Below, one piece after another: positions 8,612-17,149 of a stretch of DNA of 45,015 bases. Origin of the DNA: Halorubrum sp. Its GTDB lineage: Archaea; Halobacteriota; Halobacteria; Halobacteriales; Haloferacaceae. Made by a program: the position numbers and the translations under genes. The DNA is taken from NCBI GenBank assembly GCA_003554605.1, contig PWGU01000070.1:1-45015 (forward strand). Reading direction: 5' to 3'. How positions within the stretch are numbered: the stretch's first letter is position 1; each line of letters opens with the position of its first letter. Under the pieces are notes generated by a model. It had not been told where the DNA came from. It searched no databases and saw only the letters and a program-made list of their open reading frames with translations.

Positions 8612-8927
8612 TATCGAGGCTGTTGGCGAACTGTCTCAATGCGGCGAGGAAAGACCACCGGAGCAACACGATCTGCACGATCAACAATAGCGGTGAATTT
8701 TAACTTCAAAACGGCTAGGAAATGGATCTATTAGTAGAAATCGCGTTGCAGTGGGGGTAACTGATCGTCATCGCCACCACACACAGATTATCGGGTTGTT
8801 TGGTATAAAGGAATCGAGATAGCGACTGCGCAATGGCAAATACGCGGGGAAAATCCCTCACAGCGGCCATCCACGGCCATCACCGAAACGGTTAATCCAC
8901 CGCTCCCGGAAGCGGGAGGCAGACTCG
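8612..8927. other. Intergenic region between the phosphatase gene and the antiporter pair
   Basis: 316 bp with no supported gene. It contains the second copy of the 29-bp repeat (8753-8781), CTATTAGTAG (8728-8737, the reverse complement of 2045-2054), a TATA-like TTAATC (8892-8897), and a 6-bp hairpin (8903-8918) just before the antiporter start. Confidence 0.6.
8753..8781 (+). repeat. 29-bp exact repeat, right of the pho block
   Basis: Identical to 2139-2167 and in the same orientation. The neighbouring sequence is not otherwise similar to copies A and B, so only the 29-mer is shared. The pair encloses pstS through the phosphatase gene. Confidence 0.8.
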
Positions 8928-10682
8928 ATGGTTTCGGCAGTCACACTCTCGTTGGATCTCGCGATCATCCTTCTGGCGGCGACGTTCGCGGGCTTCCTCG
9001 CGAGACGGACCGGGCAACCCACCATCATCGCCTACATCCTTGCGGGGGTGGTCGTCGGGCCGGTCGTCCTCGGGCTCGTCGAGGTGACCGAACTCACGGA
9101 GACCCTCTCGGAGTTGGGGCTCGCGTTCCTCCTTTTCCTGTTGGGGATCAAGATGCGGATCGACGAGATCAAACACGTCCTCGCGCCGATCATCAAGATC
9201 TCGCTCCCGCAGATGGCCGCCGTGGCGGCGGTCGGAGCCGGGGTCTCACTGGCATTGGGCTTCGGCCCGATCGAGTCGGTCATCATCGGCCTCGCCGTCA
9301 TGTACAGTTCGACGGCGGTCGTGATCAAGATGCTCACCGACCTGGACGAGGCGACCACGCTCCACGGCAAGATCGACGTCGGGGTCCTGCTGGTGCAGGA
9401 CGTCGTCGTCGTGATCCTGTTGGCGGTACTGGCTGCCGGCCGACCCGAGAGCGCAACGGAGGTCGCGACGACGTTGGCGATCGTCTTAGCGCTCGTGGCG
9501 CTCATTACCGTGGCCGCCCTCGCGGCGTCGAAATACGCGCTTCCACCGCTATTTCGTCGCATCGCCGACGACCGGCAGATCTTCTTCCTCGTCGCCATCT
9601 CGTGGGCGTTCCTCTTCGTCTTCGTTTCGGACAACATCAATGTCTTTCTGGCCCCGTTGGGGCTGCAGGCGTACCTCTCGATCGAGATGGGTGCCTTCCT
9701 CGCGGGAGTCGCCATCGCACAGTTGCCCTACAGCAAGGAGCTACAGGACCGGGTGAACCCGCTTACGGACCTGTTCGTGATGATCTTCTTCGCGTCGGTC
9801 GCGTTGTCGCTCGACGCGGGACAGCTGTTGTTCTACTGGCGGGAGGCCGTGATCGCGGCGGTCGTGTTGATGATCGGCAAGTTCGTGGTCTTTTTCACGC
9901 TGCTCAACTGGCAGCGGTTCGACCGCGAGACGACCTTCTTCGGGAGCTTATATATGATCCAGGTGAGCGAGTTCGGCGTCGTCGTCGGCGTCGCCGCCGT
10001 AGCCGGCGGGTTCATCGGCGTCGAGTTCCTCGGCTTTTTGACGCTGTTGGCGCTCATCACGATGAGCATCTCCGTCTACTTCTTCGCGTACGGTGAGGCC
10101 CTCTACGACCGGCTGGAGCCGACGCTCGAACGGTTCGAAGCCGACGAGACGTTCACCGAGCAGAAGCGGGACTATACCGACCACGCGGTCGTCGTCGGCT
10201 ACGACGGGGTGACACGGAACGCGCTCACGCTCCTTGCGGACCATTACCATGACCTCGTCGTGGTCGACCGACAGGCCGCCCACATCGAGGAGCTCACTGA
10301 AAACGGCTACGACGCGGTGTTCGGCGACCTCGCGAGCGGCTCCATTCGGAAGGACGTCGCGCTCAAGCGGGCCGACTTCGTCCTCTCGTCGTCCGATCAG
10401 TTGGAGATCGGCAAGGCGATCCTCCGGGAAACCGCAGCAGACACGACGGTCGTCCTTGAGGCGAAGACCGAGGAGGACGCCCGCCGGCTGTATGCTAACG
10501 GCGCGGATTACGTCATCCTCGGATCGGCCCTCTCGGCCGAACGGCTCGCCGATTACGTGCGAGCGCTGCTCGAGGAGCCGGGGACCTTCGAGGAGGCGAT
10601 CGATCGGGATACCGCGCTGCTGCGGGACGAGACGCCGTTTCCGGACGTTCACGAGCGGATAGTTGGTGATCTCGATGACTGA
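8928..10682 (+). CDS. CPA2-family cation/proton antiporter with TrkA-N domain (first of a pair)
   Basis: A 584-residue KefB/NapA-like protein. Residues of roughly 1-390 form a hydrophobic transporter domain with about 12 membrane segments, including AGFLARRTGQPTIIAYILAGVVVGP near the start and an AVMYSSTAVVIKML segment typical of the family. The C-terminal 190 residues form a Rossmann-type TrkA-N domain (DHAVVVGYDGVTRNALTLL...VVDRQ...FGDLASGSI...). The nucleotide-binding glycine motif reads GYDGVT rather than GxGxxG, so NAD(H) binding may be altered. A TATA-like TTAATC (8892-8897) suggests transcription starts only a few bases before the ATG. A paralogue follows 50 bp after its stop. Confidence 0.9.
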   Translation: MVSAVTLSLDLAIILLAATFAGFLARRTGQPTIIAYILAGVVVGPVVLGLVEVTELTETLSELGLAFLLFLLGIKMRIDEIKHVLAPIIKISLPQMAAVAAVGAGVSLALGFGPIESVIIGLAVMYSSTAVVIKMLTDLDEATTLHGKIDVGVLLVQDVVVVILLAVLAAGRPESATEVATTLAIVLALVALITVAALAASKYALPPLFRRIADDRQIFFLVAISWAFLFVFVSDNINVFLAPLGLQAYLSIEMGAFLAGVAIAQLPYSKELQDRVNPLTDLFVMIFFASVALSLDAGQLLFYWREAVIAAVVLMIGKFVVFFTLLNWQRFDRETTFFGSLYMIQVSEFGVVVGVAAVAGGFIGVEFLGFLTLLALITMSISVYFFAYGEALYDRLEPTLERFEADETFTEQKRDYTDHAVVVGYDGVTRNALTLLADHYHDLVVVDRQAAHIEELTENGYDAVFGDLASGSIRKDVALKRADFVLSSSDQLEIGKAILRETAADTTVVLEAKTEEDARRLYANGADYVILGSALSAERLADYVRALLEEPGTFEEAIDRDTALLRDETPFPDVHERIVGDLDD

Positions 10683-10732
10683 GCGGATCCCCGACGTTCC
10701 GCGGCCCGCATCCGTCGAGGGGGGTGATTCCG

Positions 10733-12412
10733 ATGTCTGAGATGCTCACCGCGGTGGCGATCATCTTCATCCTTGCGGGCCCGTTCCTCGTGGTCGCCAA
10801 CCAGTACGACCTGCCGGTCCCGCCGCTTCTCATCCTCGCCGGCGTGTTGGCGGGGTTCTTTATCCAGGAGGCGGTCGCCCTCGAACTCGCACAGTTCGGG
10901 ATCGCGCTCTTGGTGTTCACCTTCGGCGTCAGCATTCAGACGACCTCGATCGAGTCGGTGATCGCCGACAGCGAGGCAACCGCGTTCGCACAGATCCTCG
11001 TCGTCGGGGGGCTCGGTGCCGGATTCGGGCTCCTCGTCGGTCTTCCACCGGGTGAGACGCTCTTCCTCGGTGTCGCGGCCGCCCTCTCTTCGACCATCGT
11101 CGCGGCGTCACACATGCAGTTGGAGATCCGACGGAACCTCATCTACGGGCGGCTCGGTGAGTCGATCCAGTTCGTCCAGGACCTCTTCGCCGTCGTGTTT
11201 ATCCTCGTCGTGACGGCGGGAGTGGTGGAGCTTGACCCGATCGTCTTACAGATCGGCTATGGGGTCTGTTTCTTCATCGCGGCGGTGCTCGTCAACCGAT
11301 ATCTCTTCGATGCGGTCGGTCGGCTCGCCGATGGGTCCGACGAACTGCTTATCATCGGGGTGGTCTCGCTGCTCGTCCTCTTCATCGGCGCCGCGGCGGC
11401 CGTCGGCGTGCCGGTCGTCGTCGGGGCGTTCGCGGCCGGGCTTGCGGTTCGTCACGACCGGACGCAGTATCTCGGGCTCTTCAACGGGTTGGAGGCGATC
11501 AAGGACTTCTTCGTCGCCATCTTCTTCGTCGTCGTCGGCGCGCTCGTCGTGCTTCCGTTCGTCGAGATCGGGGTCGCCGACTCGGTCGAGAAGCTGGTGT
11601 TGGTCGCCGGGCTCGTCGTATTGACGGTTATCCTCAAGCCCGCGGTGACGATCGCCATCCTGATCTATCGGGGCTACGAGGCGCGGGCGGCAACGTTGAC
11701 CGGGCTGAACACGGATCAGATCAGCGAGTTCTCGCTGATCATCGCCATCGAGGCGCTGTTGATCGGGATGCTCACCCAGGCGGTCTTCGACGCCATCGTT
11801 CTCGCGGCCGCGGTGACGATGATCACCTCGACGGTGACCCAACGGTACAACGAACGGATCTACCGGGGGCTCAGCGCTCGTGGGATCGTCTCCGGCCGCC
11901 ACGACAAGATCGACGAACAAAGCGAGGTACCCGACGACATCACCGATCACGTGATCGTTCTCGGATACAGCCGAACCGGCAAACGGATCGTTGAGACGCT
12001 CGAGGAACTCGACCGATCGTACGTCGTCATCGAGACCGATCCCGACCTACACGAGGCTGTCCGAGTACACTGTGAGTCGTACGTCCTTGCCGACGCGATG
12101 GAGCCGTATACCTGGGAAAAAGCGCGCGCGGAGGAGGCGCGGGCCGTAGTCTCGGTGACGATTTTGCCCGTCGTCTCCCGCCGAGTGCTCGACCTCGGGC
12201 TTGACGCGACGATCGTTCTCCGTGCGGAGACCGAACACGAGGCGCTGGATCTGCTGGATCGGGGGTCGACCTACGTCGCAGTCCCGGACCTCCTCGCCGG
12301 CGAGGAGTTGATCGTCCGGCTGGAGCGGGTCCTTTCGGGCGAGATGACGCCGGGCGGGTTGCGGTCGACGGGGTGGGCGGAGCTGGAGAACGAGGACGTC
12401 GGGGCCGATTGA
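10733..12412 (+). CDS. CPA2-family cation/proton antiporter with TrkA-N domain (second of a pair)
   Basis: A 559-residue paralogue of the preceding protein, with the same order of parts: about 12 membrane segments, then a TrkA-N domain from about residue 400 (DHVIVLGYSRTGKRIVETL, with ETDPD after the second strand). I prefer the ATG at 10733 over the in-frame GTG at 10724, because a GGGGGTGAT Shine-Dalgarno-like run lies about 5 nt upstream and the family's N-terminus begins there. The glycine motif here is GYSRTG, closer to canonical than in the first copy. The two genes are probably co-transcribed; whether the proteins form a heteromer is not shown by the sequence. Confidence 0.9.
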   Translation: MSEMLTAVAIIFILAGPFLVVANQYDLPVPPLLILAGVLAGFFIQEAVALELAQFGIALLVFTFGVSIQTTSIESVIADSEATAFAQILVVGGLGAGFGLLVGLPPGETLFLGVAAALSSTIVAASHMQLEIRRNLIYGRLGESIQFVQDLFAVVFILVVTAGVVELDPIVLQIGYGVCFFIAAVLVNRYLFDAVGRLADGSDELLIIGVVSLLVLFIGAAAAVGVPVVVGAFAAGLAVRHDRTQYLGLFNGLEAIKDFFVAIFFVVVGALVVLPFVEIGVADSVEKLVLVAGLVVLTVILKPAVTIAILIYRGYEARAATLTGLNTDQISEFSLIIAIEALLIGMLTQAVFDAIVLAAAVTMITSTVTQRYNERIYRGLSARGIVSGRHDKIDEQSEVPDDITDHVIVLGYSRTGKRIVETLEELDRSYVVIETDPDLHEAVRVHCESYVLADAMEPYTWEKARAEEARAVVSVTILPVVSRRVLDLGLDATIVLRAETEHEALDLLDRGSTYVAVPDLLAGEELIVRLERVLSGEMTPGGLRSTGWAELENEDVGAD

Positions 12413-12476
12413 CGCCACTTGAACGGTCGTACGCGTCCCACCGCCTGAACGGTCGATGGGTCCTGAAGCCGCTGGG

Positions 12477-12483
12477 TTTATAG
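12477..12483 (+). promoter_or_regulatory. TATA element of the ferredoxin gene
   Basis: TTTATAG is centred about 30 nt before the ATG at 12511. It supports that codon rather than the upstream in-frame ATG at 12496, which would lie before or at the transcript start. Confidence 0.6.
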
Positions 12484-12495
12484 TCCGTGCTGTGA

Positions 12496-12840
<345 letters not shown>

Positions 12841-13014
12841 GCGAAGTCGCTCATCGATACCTCCTCGAAAAGCGGTTCGTCCGCTCCGCTACCATCCCCG
12901 CTCCGAGAACCGCCACCGATCCGTCCCGGCGGGACCTTTCATCCGCTATCGTGGCGACCCGGCAGCGGACATATTCGCAGCTCTTGTATGCTAAATTAAC
13001 TCATCCAAAACGAA

Positions 13015-13020
13015 TTTATC
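13015..13020 (+). promoter_or_regulatory. TATA element of the MATE gene
   Basis: TTTATC is centred 27 nt before the ATG at 13044, within an AT-rich stretch (12990-13020). It indicates a leaderless transcript independent of the ferredoxin gene. Confidence 0.6.
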
Positions 13021-13043
13021 CCGATGGATCGACGGTTCACTAA

Positions 13044-14504
13044 ATGGGGATCCTCGACGTCTCCCCGGAGGAGATCACGGGGGGAGCAATAGCGCCGGCG
13101 CTGGTGGCGCTGGCGCTCCCGCTTTTAGCACAGAACCTCGTTCACGTCCTCAACCAACTCGTCGATACCTTCTGGCTCGGACGCGTCGGCGAGGCTGAGG
13201 TGGCCGCCGTCGGGCTCAACTTCCCGCTTTTGGCGGTGATGTTCGGAGTGACCGCAACGGCGACCGTCGGCACGCATATCCTCGTCGCCCAGCGGGTCGG
13301 TGCCGACGATGCGTCCGGGGCCCGTCGGATGACCGTCAACGGTACCCTGTTGGCGCTCGGCCTCGCTCTCGTCCTGCTCGCCATCGTCGTCGTTGCCGGC
13401 GACTGGATCACCCATACGCTCTCCGGCCCCGAGGTCGGGCCGCTGGCTGCCGCGTACCTGGGTATCTTCGCGCTCTTTTTGCCGTTTGGGACCGCAAGCG
13501 ACGCAATCGAAGGCGGGTTCGTCGGATGGGGGGATACCCGTGCGGCCCTCTATATCAACCTGGTTGCCGTCGGGGTCAACATTGCGCTCGATCCGTTTCT
13601 CATCCTCGGGTGGGGGCCGTTCCCCGCGCTCGGCGTCGAAGGCGCGGCGCTCGCGACCGGTATCGGCTACGCCTGCGCCTTCGCGACCGGCCTCGTGCTC
13701 GCTACGGGGCGGCGCGATTCATTGCGGCTCTCCCGACGGGATCTCTCCTTGTCGGTCGCCGACCAGCGTGAACTCGTCGACATCGGCGCACCCGTCTCCG
13801 GGCAGCAGCTCGCCGGCCAGTCCGCTCGCGTGGCCATTATCGGCGTCGTCGCGACCGTCGGCGGCGCTGCCGGGCTCGCCGCCTATACCGTCGGCGCTCG
13901 GGTCGCCACCATCGCGTTCGTGCCGGCCGCCGGCTTCGGACAGGCCGCCCAGTCGATGGTGGGACAGAACCTCGGTGCCGACCGTCCCGACCGCGCCCAC
14001 GGCACCATCAGCGTTGGCGTCGCCATGGCCGGCGGGGCACTCTTCGTCGTCGGCGCGATCCAGTGGCTCATCCCGGGGCTGCTCACGGACGTCTTCGTGC
14101 CGACGCTGACCGAGGCCGGCCGCGTGCTCACCGTCGATTATCTCGAGATCCTCGCGTACAGCTATTGGGCGATGGGCGTCTCGGCCGTGCTATTGGCCGC
14201 ATTCAACGGTGCGTCCCGAACCCGGACGGGCTTCGTCATCGATCTCATCAAATACTGGGGGATCCGCATTCCCGCCGCCATCGCCGCGCTCCCGGCCGCC
14301 GCCGTCGTGATCTGGGGTATCCCCCTTGGCGGACTCGGATTCGGCGTCCACGCCGTCTTTTGGGCGGTCACCATCTCGAACGTGCTCACCGCGGTTGGGG
14401 TGGGGATCTACTACCACTTCCGTCACGACCGAATGTTCCACAACGCCGCCATGGATGCCGCCGACGCGACCGCCGAGGAGGGTACTGAGACGGCCGCCGA
14501 TTGA
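13044..14504 (+). CDS. MATE-family multidrug/cation efflux transporter
   Basis: A 486-residue protein with about 12 membrane segments in two homologous halves. It shows MATE hallmarks: ALPLLAQNLVHVLNQLVDTFWLGRVGEAEVAA at the N-terminus and the equivalent GAPVSGQQLAGQSARVAIIGVVA at the start of the second half, plus GFGQAAQSMVGQNLGA. MATE proteins export organic cations or flavins in exchange for Na+ or H+ (family knowledge); the substrate here is unknown. The C-terminal 30 residues are acidic and cytoplasmic. It is transcribed toward the etf operon but separated from it by 117 bp containing a fresh promoter. Confidence 0.92.
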   Translation: MGILDVSPEEITGGAIAPALVALALPLLAQNLVHVLNQLVDTFWLGRVGEAEVAAVGLNFPLLAVMFGVTATATVGTHILVAQRVGADDASGARRMTVNGTLLALGLALVLLAIVVVAGDWITHTLSGPEVGPLAAAYLGIFALFLPFGTASDAIEGGFVGWGDTRAALYINLVAVGVNIALDPFLILGWGPFPALGVEGAALATGIGYACAFATGLVLATGRRDSLRLSRRDLSLSVADQRELVDIGAPVSGQQLAGQSARVAIIGVVATVGGAAGLAAYTVGARVATIAFVPAAGFGQAAQSMVGQNLGADRPDRAHGTISVGVAMAGGALFVVGAIQWLIPGLLTDVFVPTLTEAGRVLTVDYLEILAYSYWAMGVSAVLLAAFNGASRTRTGFVIDLIKYWGIRIPAAIAALPAAAVVIWGIPLGGLGFGVHAVFWAVTISNVLTAVGVGIYYHFRHDRMFHNAAMDAADATAEEGTETAAD

Positions 14505-14593
14505 CCCGGTTCGGGCGGCCAGGAGCCGTCGGGGCCTCAGCCACGGGATGCCGGTCACTCGGCGGCCCTACACAAACATCTATTAGGAACCGT

Positions 14594-14600
14594 GATAATC
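14594..14600 (+). promoter_or_regulatory. Likely TATA element of the etfB-etfA-fixC operon
   Basis: GATAATC is centred about 25 nt upstream of the etfB ATG. A purine-rich GTGAGGAAAG lies between it and the start and could act as a weak ribosome-binding site if transcription begins earlier. Confidence 0.45.
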
Positions 14601-14621
14601 CGCCCGTGAGGAAAGATAGCT

Positions 14622-15497
14622 ATGAACACGCTTGTACTGACCAAAGGTGTCCCTGACTTCCGTGAGGGGAAGGTCTCCTTCGATGAGGACGGCCACCTGG
14701 AACGGGGAAAGACGCCGACGGTCATGAATCCGAACGACAAGGTCGCACTCCAGGCCGCCCTTCAGGAGAAGGTTCGTCACGGCGGGACCGTCTCGCTCAT
14801 GAGCATGGGTCCGCCGGGGTATAAGGAGGTGTTACGGGAGGGGATGCGTGAGGTCTACGCCGATGACCTCTACCTGCTTTCCGACCGGGAAATGGCGGCG
14901 GCCGACACGTGGGCGACGGCGATGACGGTGACGACGGGGATCGCCACCCTCGAGGAATCACCGGACCTCATCGTCGCGGGCTTTAAAACGGCGGACGGGG
15001 AGACCGGACACACCGGCCCACAGACAATGTGGTGTCATCACATGAACGATCGGCTCCCGGACCGTCCCCTGCTCACGCACGTCGTCGCGCTCGACATCGA
15101 CATGGAGGAGGGTCGGCTTCGCGCGAAACGACTCGTCTCGGGGGACGTCGACGAGATCGAGACGGTCGAGACCGATCTGCCGGCGTTCGTCGTGATGGAC
15201 CCGGAGTTCGAGCCGAGCTACCGGAAGGCGGACCATCGGCTCCGATATAAAGACCTTCGCGAGGAGACGAAAGCGCGGGCCGAGGCGTTCGAGGATCACC
15301 TCACGATGTGGAACCACGAGGATCTCAACCTCGATCCCGACTTCATCGGCCTCGACGGGTCGCCGACGATCGTCGCCGGCGTCGATCCGATCCCGAAGGG
15401 ACCGGCCGAGCGGGAGGCAACGCCGGTCTCGCCGGACGACGACGAGGCGATGAACGAGGTGCTCGGCGAGCTCACGCCGTTCGCTGGAGGTGACTGA
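14622..15497 (+). CDS. etfB: Electron transfer flavoprotein beta subunit (EtfB/FixA)
   Basis: A 291-residue subunit of the heterodimeric electron-transferring flavoprotein. It begins MNTLVLTKGVPD, with VMNPNDKVALQAAL (the conserved N-P-D/N segment), and has a TADGETGHTGP segment where family members bind a nucleotide. ETF passes electrons from acyl-CoA and other dehydrogenases to a quinone oxidoreductase. The gene is followed 2 nt later by etfA and then by fixC, so all parts of the route to quinone are encoded together. The tail after about residue 255 is Glu/Asp-rich and less conserved. Confidence 0.93.
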   Translation: MNTLVLTKGVPDFREGKVSFDEDGHLERGKTPTVMNPNDKVALQAALQEKVRHGGTVSLMSMGPPGYKEVLREGMREVYADDLYLLSDREMAAADTWATAMTVTTGIATLEESPDLIVAGFKTADGETGHTGPQTMWCHHMNDRLPDRPLLTHVVALDIDMEEGRLRAKRLVSGDVDEIETVETDLPAFVVMDPEFEPSYRKADHRLRYKDLREETKARAEAFEDHLTMWNHEDLNLDPDFIGLDGSPTIVAGVDPIPKGPAEREATPVSPDDDEAMNEVLGELTPFAGGD

Positions 15498-15499
15498 TC

Positions 15500-17149
15500 A
15501 TGGTCGAGATCGACCCCACCGACCACGAGATCGCCGAGCTCGGCCCGAAAGTCAACGGGATCGACGACGCCGACGAGCTCCGGGAGATGCTCGACCTTGA
15601 GGCGGCCGGCGAGGACCGCGCCCCGGTGAAGACGCTCATCGAGAGCCGTCTCGAGAAGCTGGAGGCCGACGACGAGGAGGTCGATCCAGAGACGGTCGAC
15701 CTCACCGAGCTCTCCATCGCGGACGTCGCCAACATGGTCCGGGGTGTCGACGACGGCGACGTCCTCCGTGATCTACTGGAACGCGAGAAGGCGGGCGAGA
15801 ACCGAACGGGGGCGATCACCCAGATCGAAAACCGGATCGAGTCGGTCGAGGGAACCGACGAGGGCGATGGGGAAGCCGTGGAGTACGTGCCGCCCGAGGA
15901 GAAACACCCGGACCTCGACCATCCCACCGCGGACAAACAGTACGTCGAGGGCGTCTCCGGGGAGACCTACCGCGACATGTGGGTGTACTGTGAGACCCAA
16001 CAGGGCGAGCTGATCGAGGTCTCAAAGGAGATGCTCGGCCGCGCTCGCGAGATGATGGACGAATACAACAGCGAGGACGGCTACGGGGGCGACGAGGAGG
16101 GGAACCCAGAGGACGTCGTCGCCGTGCTCATCGGTGACGGCGTCGATGAGCTCGCCGAGGAGGCGATCGCCTACGGGGCCGACCGCGTGGTCTATCACAA
16201 CGATCCGCGCCTGGAGCGGTTCCGACACAAGCCGTACACGGAGCTGTACGTCCACATGTGCCGGGATTTCGAGGCGGAGTGGCGCGACTATCACGAGCCG
16301 CGATACAACGTCTTCCCGGCGACCAACAACGGTCGGGACCTCTCGGCGCTCGTGCAGGGTGAACTCGACTCGGGGCTCGCCTCGGACTGTTCGGACCTCT
16401 ACATCGATGACGCGATGATCTCCAACCCGGCGAAGACCGGCAAGCCGGGCGACAGCGTGGAGTTCGAACGGGTCCTCCACATGCCCCGGCCGGACTTCTC
16501 CGGGTTCGAGTACTCCACCATCCTCTGTATCGACAAGCCCCATCGCGACTTCCACCCACAGGGTGCGAGCGTGATCCCCGGCGCGTTCGAGGCCCCGGAT
16601 CCGGACCCCGAACGCGAGGGCGAGGTTGTCGAACACGACATCGACCTCCCGGATGAGTGGTTCCAGGTCGAGATCGTCGACCACGACACGCTTTCGGGCG
16701 GCGTCGACCTCACGGGCCGGGAGGTGATCGTCGCGCTCGGTCGCGGTATCGGCGAGGACCCAACCCGGGGGATCGAACTCGGCGTGGAACTCGTCGATGC
16801 GTTCGACGACGCGGACCTCGGGCTGTCACGCGGCGTCATCACGGCGTCGTACGTGTTCGATGGCCACGTCGAGGACTACGTCACCGAGGAGCGACAGATC
16901 GGCGAGTCCGGACAGGCGGTCGAACCCGACGTGTACATCGCCGCCGGCATCTCCGGGGCGGTCCAGCACAAGGTCGGGATGGACGACTCCGAGGTGATCA
17001 TCGCGATCAACGAGGACCCGGACGCCGACATCCGGGACTTCTCCGATTACTACATCGAGGGGAACCTCTTCGAGGTGCTCCCGAGGCTGACGGAGGCGGT
17101 AGAACAGGGCGGGTCGATCGAGGCGGTGACGGGGGCGAGCGATGACTGA
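15500..17149 (+). CDS. etfA: Electron transfer flavoprotein alpha subunit (EtfA/FixB) with N-terminal helical extension
   Basis: A 549-residue protein, far longer than the usual 310-350 residues. The C-terminal FAD-binding domain carries the family signature: LGLSRGVITASYVFDG, RQIGESGQAVEPDVYIAAGISGAVQH and AINEDPDADI. The first 150 or so residues are an acidic helical extension. It contains two copies of a roughly 33-residue unit (ADELREMLDLEAAGEDR... near residue 25 and DGDVLRDLLEREKAGENR... near residue 87), each ending in an IE-R-E-like helix. The extension's role is unknown. Its stop overlaps the fixC start by 8 nt. An extension of this kind occurs in other haloarchaeal EtfA proteins as far as I recall. 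Confidence 0.93.
   Translation: MVEIDPTDHEIAELGPKVNGIDDADELREMLDLEAAGEDRAPVKTLIESRLEKLEADDEEVDPETVDLTELSIADVANMVRGVDDGDVLRDLLEREKAGENRTGAITQIENRIESVEGTDEGDGEAVEYVPPEEKHPDLDHPTADKQYVEGVSGETYRDMWVYCETQQGELIEVSKEMLGRAREMMDEYNSEDGYGGDEEGNPEDVVAVLIGDGVDELAEEAIAYGADRVVYHNDPRLERFRHKPYTELYVHMCRDFEAEWRDYHEPRYNVFPATNNGRDLSALVQGELDSGLASDCSDLYIDDAMISNPAKTGKPGDSVEFERVLHMPRPDFSGFEYSTILCIDKPHRDFHPQGASVIPGAFEAPDPDPEREGEVVEHDIDLPDEWFQVEIVDHDTLSGGVDLTGREVIVALGRGIGEDPTRGIELGVELVDAFDDADLGLSRGVITASYVFDGHVEDYVTEERQIGESGQAVEPDVYIAAGISGAVQHKVGMDDSEVIIAINEDPDADIRDFSDYYIEGNLFEVLPRLTEAVEQGGSIEAVTGASDD

Noticed and set aside
8407-8709. 100-aa open frame on the minus strand, overlapping the phosphatase gene
   Set aside because: Its N-terminal part (about 30 residues outside the phosphatase gene) looked briefly like a transposase remnant, but I could not tie it to any family, and the rest is antisense to a real gene.
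8903-8918. Hairpin CTCCCG-GAAG-CGGGAG covering a GGAGG before the antiporter ATG, as a possible translation switch
   Set aside because: The TATA-like TTAATC at 8892-8897 predicts transcription starting near 8920, after the hairpin, so it would not be in the mRNA.
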